Below, piece after piece: positions 36,293 through 43,158 of a DNA stretch of 64,000 nucleotides. The stretch comes from an uncultured Comamonas sp. GTDB taxonomy: Bacteria > Pseudomonadota > Gammaproteobacteria > Burkholderiales > Burkholderiaceae_C. Each line of letters begins with the position of its first letter. Positions within the stretch are counted from its first letter, which is position 1. The stretch lies in assembly GCA_947306475.1 (NCBI GenBank), contig CAMZGS010000001.1, positions 62,001 to 126,000 on the forward strand, in the 5' to 3' direction. Below the pieces are notes generated by a model. It saw only the letters and a program-made list of their open reading frames with translations, searched no databases and was not told where the DNA came from. The translations under genes were made by a program, and so were the position numbers.

Positions 36293-36368
36293 AGCTGCTA
36301 CCACTGGCAATACATAGGTTTTAGGAAGTTTTATGCCTAAAACCTATGCATAGCAAGCGCTAACAGCT
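36293..36368. repeat. Comamonad-type intergenic palindrome, copy 5 with a 13-bp inner stem
   Basis: Outer arms ATAGCTGCTA and AGCGCTAACAGCT enclose a perfect 13-bp inverted repeat, CATAGGTTTTAGG at 36313-36325 and CCTAAAACCTATG at 36336-36348, separated by 10 nt. It lies between the octapeptide-repeat gene and flagellin 1, both on the minus strand, and so in the 5' region of the former. Confidence 0.75.
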
Positions 36369-36429
36369 CAGATTTTGATAGTTGGGCTTTGAGCAGCCGG
36401 GCCGATAGACCCGGTCTGCGGCCCTGTGC

Positions 36430-37740
36430 TTAGCCTTGCAGCAATTGCAGCACGTTCTGTGGGATCTGATTGGCCTGTGCCACCATGGCCGTACCGGCTT
36501 GTTGCAGGATCTGGGTGCGGCTCAGGTTGGCGGTTTCTACGGCAAAGTCGGCGTCCACAATGCGGCCACGGGCCGCAGCCAGGTTTTCCACTTGTACATC
36601 GATGTTGTTCACTGCCGTTTCAAAACGTGTCTGGATGGCGCCCAGCGTGGCGCGGGCACTGTTGACTTGATCGATGGCGCTGTCGATTTTTTTCAGTGCG
36701 ACCCAGGCGCCAGCCTGAGTAGAGACGTTGATGTCCTCAATGCCCTTTTGATTCCCCAGCACGTTGGCACCGGATGCGCCACCATCAATCTCAATTGATG
36801 TAGCGTCCATACCGGTAAGTGCTTCTGTGAAGCCATCAAAGGTAACGCTGACAGGATTGCCCTGACCATCCAGCTTGCCGGACATGATTTCAATGTGGTA
36901 GGCCTCGGTGCCTTCTACCTTGGTCAAGTATGCAGTCACACCAGTGTCAGCACTCTTGTTGTTGATGGCTTCCACCACTTGGCCCAGGCGCTCTTGCGGA
37001 CTCTCAGCGGCCTTCATGTCGCCCAGGGGCACTTCCACTTGAGCCAGAGGGTTGCCGTCAGGATCGTAGCCGTCAATCAAGATCTTGAGATCACCCAAAG
37101 CAATAGGCTGATCAAAGTCCGTGATGGAGTTGGCCACGGGGGGAGAGGCGCTGCTGTCGATACTGGTGTCCACCACGATGGGGGTGGGCGGATCGGCGGG
37201 GACGGGAGCAATGCCGTAGGAGATGTTGGAGATTTGCGAGGCACGTGTATCCACCAGCGCACCCAGCGTGATGTTGTCGCCGGAGTTGGCGCCTACCTGG
37301 AACACGGCGCCAGCAAAGCTGCCGTCCAGCACTTTTTGACCGTTGAAGTTGGTTTGCTTGGCCACACGGTCGATCTCATCGGCCAGTTGCTTCACTTCCA
37401 GTTGCAGGGCCTTGCGGTCAGAGGCGCTGTTGGTGGCGTTGCCGGCCTGCACGGCTAGCTCGCGCATGCGCTGCAGCATGTCACCAATCTTGCCCAGGGC
37501 GCCTTCGGTGGTTTGCGCCAGCGAGATGCCGTCGTTGGCATTGCGCGAAGCCACAGTCAGGCCCTTGACCTGGGTGTTCATGCGCTCGGCAATGGCCAGG
37601 CCAGCGGCATCGTCCTTGGCGCTATTGACGCGCAGGCCCGAGGACAGGCGCTGCATGGTGGTGTTCAGGGACTGGCCCGAAAGTGCCAGATTGCGCTGGG
37701 CGTTGATGGAGGCGATGTTCGTATTGATAGTTGCGGCCAT
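36430..37740 (-). CDS. fliC: Flagellin 1
   Basis: 436 aa from ATG at 37740 (MAATINTNIASINAQRNL). The conserved D0/D1 N-terminus (TTMQRLSSGLRVNSAKDDAAGLAIAERMNTQ ... NDGISLAQTTEGALGKIGDMLQRMRELAVQAGN) and C-terminus (RIVDADFAVETANLSRTQILQQAGTAMVAQANQIPQNVLQLLQG) are intact. The middle (about residues 175-350) is the variable outer domain and differs most from flagellins 2 and 3. An AAGGAATCACAGCA ribosome-site context almost identical to flagellin 2 precedes the start. Transcribed away from flagellins 2 and 3; no sigma-28 box is evident on this strand. Secreted by the flagellar export apparatus. Confidence 0.97.
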   Translation of the reverse strand: MAATINTNIASINAQRNLALSGQSLNTTMQRLSSGLRVNSAKDDAAGLAIAERMNTQVKGLTVASRNANDGISLAQTTEGALGKIGDMLQRMRELAVQAGNATNSASDRKALQLEVKQLADEIDRVAKQTNFNGQKVLDGSFAGAVFQVGANSGDNITLGALVDTRASQISNISYGIAPVPADPPTPIVVDTSIDSSASPPVANSITDFDQPIALGDLKILIDGYDPDGNPLAQVEVPLGDMKAAESPQERLGQVVEAINNKSADTGVTAYLTKVEGTEAYHIEIMSGKLDGQGNPVSVTFDGFTEALTGMDATSIEIDGGASGANVLGNQKGIEDINVSTQAGAWVALKKIDSAIDQVNSARATLGAIQTRFETAVNNIDVQVENLAAARGRIVDADFAVETANLSRTQILQQAGTAMVAQANQIPQNVLQLLQG

Positions 37741-37993
37741 TGCTGTGATTCCTTCAGTTAGGCTGAAAACGGAGGATGCGAGAGCTTCGCGTCGCCTAGA
37801 AACCATGGCCGCTGAAAAGCGGCAGGCAACAGGAGCGATGGGTGGATTCTTCCCGTTCCACCTGCCGGCCATTGCAGCGATAAGCGCGGGCTTTCGGGGG
37901 CTTCTTGGTGCTTTGTGGGAGGTGCAGACCCCAAAAAAGAGAGCTGCAAGTGCTTGTCAGGCAATGGTTTTGATGCTTTTTTGAAAAAAGTCC

Positions 37994-38020
37994 TAAAGAT
38001 TCCTGCGTACGCCCCGATAA
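37994..38020 (+). promoter_or_regulatory. Sigma-28 (FliA) promoter of flagellin 2
   Basis: TAAAGATT, exactly 11 nt, CCCGATAA: 7 of 8 matches to each half of the sigma-28 consensus TAAAGTTT-N11-GCCGATAA. Transcription should start near 38027-38030 and give an untranslated leader of about 100 nt. Confidence 0.88.
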
Positions 38021-38034
38021 CCCACCTGTACGCA
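38004..38034. promoter_or_regulatory. Inverted repeat flanking the sigma-28 -10 element
   Basis: TGCGTAC at 38004-38010 and GTACGCA at 38028-38034 are perfect inverted repeats, 17 nt apart, bracketing the CCCGATAA -10 element and the expected start site. Half-site spacing of 24 nt centre to centre (just over two helical turns) would suit a dimeric repressor; it could also be a chance match. Confidence 0.45.
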
Positions 38035-38131
38035 GCAGGCACTACACGCCGCAACGGCACAAAGAGGCCAGGCAGCCATGCAGCGACAAGCAAAACATTG
38101 TTCAAACACCGTCGTGTAAAGGAATCACATC

Positions 38132-39328
38132 ATGGCAATGACCATCAACACCAACGTCGTCTCCATCAACGCCCAGCGCAATCTGAGCCTGTCGGGTAGC
38201 TCTTTGGGTGTGTCCATGCAACGTCTGTCTTCCGGCCTGCGTGTGAATAGCGCCAAGGACGACGCTGCTGGCCTGGCCATTGCCGAGCGTATGAGCACCC
38301 AGGTGCGCGGCTTTGCTGTGGCTTCTCGTAACGCCAACGACGGTATTTCGCTGGCACAAACCGCTGAAGGCGCCCTGGGCAAGGTGGGTGACATGCTGCA
38401 GCGCATGCGTGAACTGGCCGTGCAGGCCGGTAACGCCACCAACAGCAAGAGCGACCGTGAAGCGCTCAATGCCGAGCTGGTGCAACTGCGCGATGAGGTG
38501 GACCGCGTGGCCAAGACCACCACGTTCAATGGTGCCAAGCTGTTGGACGGCAGCTTCACCGGTGGCGTATTCCAGGTGGGGGCCAACTCGGGCGACAACA
38601 TCACCGTGGGGGCGCTGGCCAATACCAAGGTGACTGAACTGGGCAAGGCCAACTATGGCACGGGGGCGGGGGCAGCGTTTGTGACTGCTGATAAAGATGC
38701 AGCCGCTGCAGCCATGACCAATGCCAATGTCACGATCACCATCATTGGTGCCGGCGGTGGGTCTGGTGTGACAGCCGTCGTTGCTAAAGATCCTAATATC
38801 ACAGGGGACGAAGCACTGGGGCGGATGATTCAGGCCATCAACTCCAAAACTGCCGATACCGGGGTGGTGGCCTTCCTCAATGATGCTGGGGACGCAATTG
38901 AATACCGCGCTACCGTGGGCGAAGGGGAAGATGCAACGAATGTTGCCATCTCTGCAGACGTTGCAGATGCCAATACCTTGATTGAACTGGCGGCGGGTAT
39001 TGATGCCAGCACCAAAGGCATCGACAAAATGGACATCAAAACCCAAGCCACTGCATGGGAGTCGCTGCAGCGCATTGACAGCGCCCTGGACAAAGTCAGC
39101 TCTGCCCGTGCCGAGCTGGGCGCTATTCAGACGCGCTTTGAGAAGGCGATCGAAAACATCGACATCATGCACGAGAACATCTCTGCTGCCCGCGGTCGCA
39201 TTGTGGACGCCGACTTTGCCAAGGAGACGGCCAACCTGAGCCGCACGCAGATCCTGCAGCAGGCCGGCACTGCCATGGTCTCGCAGGCCAACCAACTGCC
39301 CCAGCAAGTGCTGCAGCTGCTGCAGTAA
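38132..39328 (+). CDS. fliC: Flagellin 2
   Basis: 398 aa (MAMTINTNVVSINAQRNLSLSGSSLGVSMQRLSSGLRVN...). Conserved D0/D1 arms are nearly identical to those of flagellin 3 (EGALGKVGDMLQRMRELAVQAGNATNSKSDREALNAEL at the N-side; ARGRIVDADFAKETANLSRTQILQQAGTAMVSQANQLPQQVLQLLQ at the C-side); the central part (about residues 175-300) diverges. It is the only one of the three flagellins with a clear sigma-28 promoter. The high-frequency codon choice suits an abundant protein. Flagellin 3 follows 190 nt later on the same strand, suggesting tandem duplication. Confidence 0.97.
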   Translation: MAMTINTNVVSINAQRNLSLSGSSLGVSMQRLSSGLRVNSAKDDAAGLAIAERMSTQVRGFAVASRNANDGISLAQTAEGALGKVGDMLQRMRELAVQAGNATNSKSDREALNAELVQLRDEVDRVAKTTTFNGAKLLDGSFTGGVFQVGANSGDNITVGALANTKVTELGKANYGTGAGAAFVTADKDAAAAAMTNANVTITIIGAGGGSGVTAVVAKDPNITGDEALGRMIQAINSKTADTGVVAFLNDAGDAIEYRATVGEGEDATNVAISADVADANTLIELAAGIDASTKGIDKMDIKTQATAWESLQRIDSALDKVSSARAELGAIQTRFEKAIENIDIMHENISAARGRIVDADFAKETANLSRTQILQQAGTAMVSQANQLPQQVLQLLQ

Positions 39329-39372
39329 GCGGGTCAGGAAAGAGATATGCAGCGCTGGACTGAAATCCCTTC

Positions 39373-39392
39373 ACAGCACGGTCCGGTGCTGT
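39373..39392 (+). terminator. Weak hairpin between flagellins 2 and 3
   Basis: ACAGCAC and GTGCTGT form a 7-bp stem with a 6-nt loop, 44 nt after the flagellin 2 stop, without a T-run. It could attenuate rather than stop transcription into flagellin 3, which has no obvious promoter of its own. Confidence 0.35.
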
Positions 39393-39518
39393 ACCAGGAC
39401 ACGGAGGGCCTTGTGCTCTCCGCACAAAGAGCCTGACTTAGATATTTGAGAAGACATAACTCGAAATCCGGGGACAGGCATATCACTGAAGGTAGATCCA
39501 TCAAGAAGGGGAATCCAA

Positions 39519-40706
39519 ATGGCTATGTCCATCAACACCAATGTGGTGTCCATCAATGCCCAGCGCAACCTGGGTCTGTCGGGCGGTTCGCTGGCCCAAT
39601 CCATGCAGCGCCTGTCTTCCGGCCTGCGCGTTAACAGCGCCAAGGACGACGCTGCGGGCCTGGCGATTGCCGAGCGCATGAGCACCCAGGTCAAAGGCCT
39701 GGCCGTGGCTTCGCGCAATGCCAACGATGGCATTTCGCTGGCGCAAACCGCTGAAGGCGCTTTGGGCAAAGTGGGCGACATGCTGCAGCGCATGCGTGAA
39801 CTGGCGGTGCAGGCCGGTAACGCCACCAACAGCAAGAGCGACCGTGAAGCCCTGCAGGCTGAACTGAAGCAGCTGCGGGAAGAGGTGGACCGTGTGGCCA
39901 AGACCACCAGCTTTAACGGCAAAAAGCTGCTGGACGGCAGCTTCACCGGCGCTGTGTTCCAAGTGGGTGCCAACTCTGGCGACAACATCACGGTGGGTGC
40001 TTTGGCCAACACCAAGGTGGACCAACTGGGTAATACCACCTACGCCACCAGCTCGGCAACCATCGATACCACTGCAATGTCCAGCATGGCAGCGGCGATT
40101 AAGTCGACGGCCGCTAATGCCGGTGACATCACTATCAAGGGTGCCAATGGCATCACTGTCACGGCCACAGTGGCTCAAGACGACAATGTGACCAATGAAG
40201 AGGCATTGGGCCGCGTGATCGAGGCCATCAACTCGAAGACTGCGGATACTGGCGTGACGGCTTTCCTGGAAGACAACGCAGGCGTCAAGAGCATTGCCTT
40301 CCGTGCCACGGCCAACGACGCAGGTGTGGCTTCGAGCGTAACTGTTTCGGGTGCAGGCTTGGCTAGCCAAACACTGGTTCAGACCACTGTAACGGGCATC
40401 GACAAGGTGGACATCGGTACCCAAAAAGGCGCGTGGGAAGCCTTGCAGCAAATCGACCAAGCCATCGACAAAGTCAACAGCGCCCGCGGCGAGCTGGGTG
40501 CCATCCAGACTCGTTTTGAGAAGACCGTCGAGAACATCGACATCCAGAACGAGAACCTGTCTGCTGCCCGTGGCCGTATCGTGGACGCCGACTTCGCTCA
40601 AGAAACGGCCAACCTCAGCCGCACGCAGATCCTGCAACAAGCCGGTACTGCCATGGTGGCCCAGGCCAACCAGCTGCCCCAGCAGGTGCTGAGCCTGCTG
40701 CGTTAA
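39519..40706 (+). CDS. fliC: Flagellin 3
   Basis: 395 aa (MAMSINTNVVSINAQRNLGLSGGSLAQSMQRLSSGLRVN...), a tandem paralogue of flagellin 2 with near-identical terminal arms (SLAQTAEGALGKVGDMLQRM; VDADFAQETANLSRTQILQQ). The central domain (about residues 175-300) contains Thr/Ser/Ala-rich stretches that would offer O-glycosylation sites. An AAGAAGGGGAATCC ribosome site precedes the ATG. The 190 nt upstream lacks a sigma-28 box, so it may depend on read-through from flagellin 2. A strong terminator ends the gene. Confidence 0.97.
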   Translation: MAMSINTNVVSINAQRNLGLSGGSLAQSMQRLSSGLRVNSAKDDAAGLAIAERMSTQVKGLAVASRNANDGISLAQTAEGALGKVGDMLQRMRELAVQAGNATNSKSDREALQAELKQLREEVDRVAKTTSFNGKKLLDGSFTGAVFQVGANSGDNITVGALANTKVDQLGNTTYATSSATIDTTAMSSMAAAIKSTAANAGDITIKGANGITVTATVAQDDNVTNEEALGRVIEAINSKTADTGVTAFLEDNAGVKSIAFRATANDAGVASSVTVSGAGLASQTLVQTTVTGIDKVDIGTQKGAWEALQQIDQAIDKVNSARGELGAIQTRFEKTVENIDIQNENLSAARGRIVDADFAQETANLSRTQILQQAGTAMVAQANQLPQQVLSLLR

Positions 40707-40718
40707 GCGGCGGTACAG

Positions 40719-40755
40719 CCCACCCCATCCCGGATTCTGGCTGGGGTGGGTTTTT
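40719..40755 (+). terminator. Rho-independent terminator after flagellin 3
   Basis: A 9-bp stem CCCACCCCA / TGGGGTGGG with a 14-nt loop, directly followed by TTTTTG, 13 nt after the stop. Confidence 0.92.
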
Positions 40756-40784
40756 GTGAAATGTTTTGCTTTTGACAGCAGCCT

Positions 40785-40870
40785 TTGCGCAAGCACTGGC
40801 TGCTTTTTTTTGCGTCTGCTGTTGGTGGCAGGTGGCAAAAAAATAGCTGCCAAGGTGGCAGCTATTTGAA
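40785..40870. repeat. Comamonad-type intergenic palindrome, copy 6 (rearranged)
   Basis: Contains the element's signature words (TTGCGCAAGCACTGGCTGC and AAATAGCTGCC...GGCAGCTATTT) between the convergent flagellin 3 and SPFH genes. The arrangement differs from complete copies, as if two partial copies were joined. Confidence 0.5.
40835..40867 (-). terminator. Rho-independent terminator of the SPFH gene
   Basis: Perfect 11-bp stem AAATAGCTGCC / GGCAGCTATTT with a 5-nt loop; on the minus strand the stem is followed by TTTTTTTGCC. It lies 36 nt past the SPFH stop codon. Confidence 0.85.
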
Positions 40871-40902
40871 AATACATAGCGTGTGACGCTGGATGCAAGC
40901 CG

Positions 40903-41997
40903 TTATCCGGCCAAAAACTCATCCAAAGCGGCTTTGGCTATGCGCCAGTTGCTGCCAATTTTGCGTCCCTTGAGGTGGCCGGCTTCCAGTTCGGCCAGCA
41001 CGTCGGCCACATCCACGCCCAGCAGCTGGGCGGCCTGTTCGGGGGTGAAGACCTGCAGGGGGGCAGAAGCGGCAGGGGCATCTGCCGCTGTGGGCGCCGG
41101 GGCGGGCGCAGCAGGCTGGGGCGCAAAACCGCTGGGCGCAGCGGCGGGCTGCTGCATCTGCTTCATCATCTCCTGTGCCATGCCAAAGCCCATGGCCATG
41201 CTGGCGGGCAGGGTGGCGGCGCTGTCACCGCCGTTGGCCATGGCCTGGCCCATCTGGTACTTCACATAGTCGTTGAGGTTGCCAATGGCCGTCATGCTCG
41301 AGCGCTTGTCGATGGCTTCCTCCACCTCGGGGGGCACGGAGACGTTTTCCAGCACAAAGCTGGTGATCTCGATGCCGTACTTGTCCACCATCGCCGGGTT
41401 GATGATCTGCACCAGCGCGGCGCCCAGGTCGCTGTAGCGTGTGGCCACGTCCAGCACAGGGATGCGGGCCTTGGCCAGGGCCTCGCTGAAGACACTGACA
41501 ATGCGCGAGCGCATGGTGTCGGCAAACTCATCCAGGCGGAAGTTCTGGTCCGTGCCGGCCACTTCCTTGAGGAACAGCGCTGGCTGCACGATGCGAAAGT
41601 CGTAGGTGCCAAAGGCACGGATGCGCACCACGCCAAAGTCCTGATCGCGCACCGTCACCGGGTTGGCCGTGCCCCACTTGTTGCCGGTGAACAGGCGCGT
41701 GTTGATGTAATAGACATCGCACTTGAAGGGCGACTGAAAGCCGTACTTCCAGCCGTAGATATCCGACAGGATCGGGATGTTCTCGGTGGTCAGCGTGTGC
41801 TTGCCCGGGCCGAACAGGTCGGCGTACTGACCGGCGGCGACGAACTGCACCTGCTGCGACTCGCGCACGATGAGCTGGGCGCCGTTCTTGATCTGCTTGT
41901 CCTCATCGGGCCAGCGGTAGGAGAGGGTGTCGCGCGAGTCATCGGTCCATTCGATGACCTCGATGAGCTGGTTCTTGATGATGTTCAGGATGTTCAT
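40903..41997 (-). CDS. SPFH (YdjI-type) protein with C-terminal excisionase-like HTH
   Basis: 364 aa. The N-terminal two thirds (about residues 20-240) match the YdjI-like SPFH/band-7 family: QLIVRESQQVQFVAAGQYADLFGPGKHTLTTENIPIL ... TVRDQDFGVVRIRAFGTYDFRIVQP ... YGIEITSFVLENVSVPPEVEEAIDKRSSM. A helical, Met/Gln-rich stretch and a long Ala/Pro linker (about 265-310) lead to the last about 48 residues, which resemble an excisionase/MerR-type helix-turn-helix (FTPEQAAQLLGVDVADVLAELEAGHLKGRKIGSNWRIAKAALDEFL). Members of this family usually end in a zinc ribbon or GYF-like unit. No membrane helix. Function of the family is unclear (membrane-stress scaffolding has been suggested). Faces away from glyQ and shares its 160 nt upstream spacer. 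Confidence 0.82.
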   Translation of the reverse strand: MNILNIIKNQLIEVIEWTDDSRDTLSYRWPDEDKQIKNGAQLIVRESQQVQFVAAGQYADLFGPGKHTLTTENIPILSDIYGWKYGFQSPFKCDVYYINTRLFTGNKWGTANPVTVRDQDFGVVRIRAFGTYDFRIVQPALFLKEVAGTDQNFRLDEFADTMRSRIVSVFSEALAKARIPVLDVATRYSDLGAALVQIINPAMVDKYGIEITSFVLENVSVPPEVEEAIDKRSSMTAIGNLNDYVKYQMGQAMANGGDSAATLPASMAMGFGMAQEMMKQMQQPAAAPSGFAPQPAAPAPAPTAADAPAASAPLQVFTPEQAAQLLGVDVADVLAELEAGHLKGRKIGSNWRIAKAALDEFLAG

Positions 41998-42157
41998 GAC
42001 GGCTCCTTGCGCAAGCGGTAAATCAAGCAGTTAAAAGCAACGGGGCATTGTAGGGTGGGGCCACGGGCCTAAAATCGCACGTTTTGCCTGACAAGACGGT
42101 GCCGGCCGGCGCTGCGCGGCCAGGCGCCCTCAGAACACAGAACGTAGAACGCGACCC

Positions 42158-43093
42158 ATGCTCACCTTCCAAGACATCATTCTGAAACTGCAGACCTACT
42201 GGGCCAACCAGGGCTGCGCACTGCTCCAGCCCTACGACATGGAGGTGGGTGCGGGCACCTCGCACACCGCCACCTTCCTGCGCGCCATTGGCCCCGAGCC
42301 GTGGAAGGCCGCCTACGTGCAACCCAGCCGCCGCCCCAAGGATGGCCGCTATGGCGACAACCCCAACCGCCTGCAGCACTACTACCAATATCAGGTGGTG
42401 CTCAAGCCCGCGCCCAGCAACATCCTGGAGTTGTACCTGGGCAGCCTGGAAGCGCTGGGCTTTGATCTGAAGAAGAACGACATCCGCTTCGTCGAGGACG
42501 ATTGGGAAAACCCCACGCTGGGCGCCTGGGGCCTGGGCTGGGAAGTGTGGCTCAACGGCATGGAAGTGACCCAGTTCACCTACTTCCAGCAAGTGGCCGG
42601 CATCGACTGCCGCCCCGCCACTGGCGAAATCACCTACGGCCTGGAGCGCCTGGCCATGTACCTGCAGGGCGTGGACAACGTCTATAACCTGACCTGGACC
42701 GAAGGCCTGACCTATGGCGACGTGTACCACCAAAACGAAGTGGAACAGTCGGCCTACAACTTCGAGCACTCCAACGTCGATTTCCTGTTCAGCGCCTTTG
42801 CTGCGCACGAAGCCACGGCCAATCAGCTGATGGAAGCGCAACTGGCGCTGCCGGCTTACGAGCAGGTGCTCAAGGCCGCGCACACCTTCAACCTGCTGGA
42901 TGCACGCGGCGCCATCTCGGTGACCGAGCGTGCCGCCTACATCGGCCGCATCCGCAACCTGGCCCGCGCCGTGGGCAAGAGCTATCTGGACAGCCGCGCG
43001 CGCCTGGGCTTCCCGATGGCGCCCAAGGCGCATGCCGACGAAGTGCTGGCAGAGCTGGCCAAAGCGGCCGAAAAACAGAAAAAAGCCGCCTAA
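42158..43093 (+). CDS. glyQ: GlyQ, glycyl-tRNA synthetase alpha subunit
   Basis: 311 aa class II aminoacyl-tRNA synthetase subunit that activates glycine. Signature blocks: [113 protein letters not shown]. It is the bacterial heterotetrameric (alpha2beta2) form; the beta subunit follows 65 nt downstream. No T-box is apparent in the 160 nt leader. Confidence 0.98.
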   Translation: MLTFQDIILKLQTYWANQGCALLQPYDMEVGAGTSHTATFLRAIGPEPWKAAYVQPSRRPKDGRYGDNPNRLQHYYQYQVVLKPAPSNILELYLGSLEALGFDLKKNDIRFVEDDWENPTLGAWGLGWEVWLNGMEVTQFTYFQQVAGIDCRPATGEITYGLERLAMYLQGVDNVYNLTWTEGLTYGDVYHQNEVEQSAYNFEHSNVDFLFSAFAAHEATANQLMEAQLALPAYEQVLKAAHTFNLLDARGAISVTERAAYIGRIRNLARAVGKSYLDSRARLGFPMAPKAHADEVLAELAKAAEKQKKAA

Positions 43094-43115
43094 TATTTTT
43101 TTAAAAAAATTGCCC

Positions 43116-43150
43116 TCTAACGCTTACTGGATAAGCGCTAGCAGCTATCA
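43116..43150. repeat. Comamonad-type intergenic palindrome, copy 7 (short)
   Basis: CTCTAACGCTTACTGGATAAGCGCTAGCAGCTAT between glyQ and glyS. The inner arms (CGCTTA / TAAGCG) close to a hairpin only a few bases long. It is inside an operon, unlike most other copies. Confidence 0.55.
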
Positions 43151-43158
43151 AAATTGCC

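Larger units (their letters stand above)
37741..38131. other. Divergent flagellin spacer (391 nt)
   Basis: Non-coding region between divergent flagellins 1 and 2. It holds the sigma-28 promoter of flagellin 2 and a 7-bp inverted repeat around its -10, two small hairpins (CCGCTgaaaAGCGG near 37811-37824 and CTTTTTTGAAAAAAG near 37975-37989), and the two leader regions. A 115-codon open frame on the minus strand (37758-38105) looks non-coding. I found no clear promoter facing flagellin 1. Confidence 0.7.

Noticed and set aside
37758-38105. 115-codon open frame in the flagellin spacer
   Set aside because: It contains the sigma-28 promoter region on the other strand, has no ribosome site and an uneven composition.
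39465-39490. TAACTCGA ... GGCATATC upstream of flagellin 3 as a sigma-28 promoter
   Set aside because: Poor match to both halves and wrong spacing.
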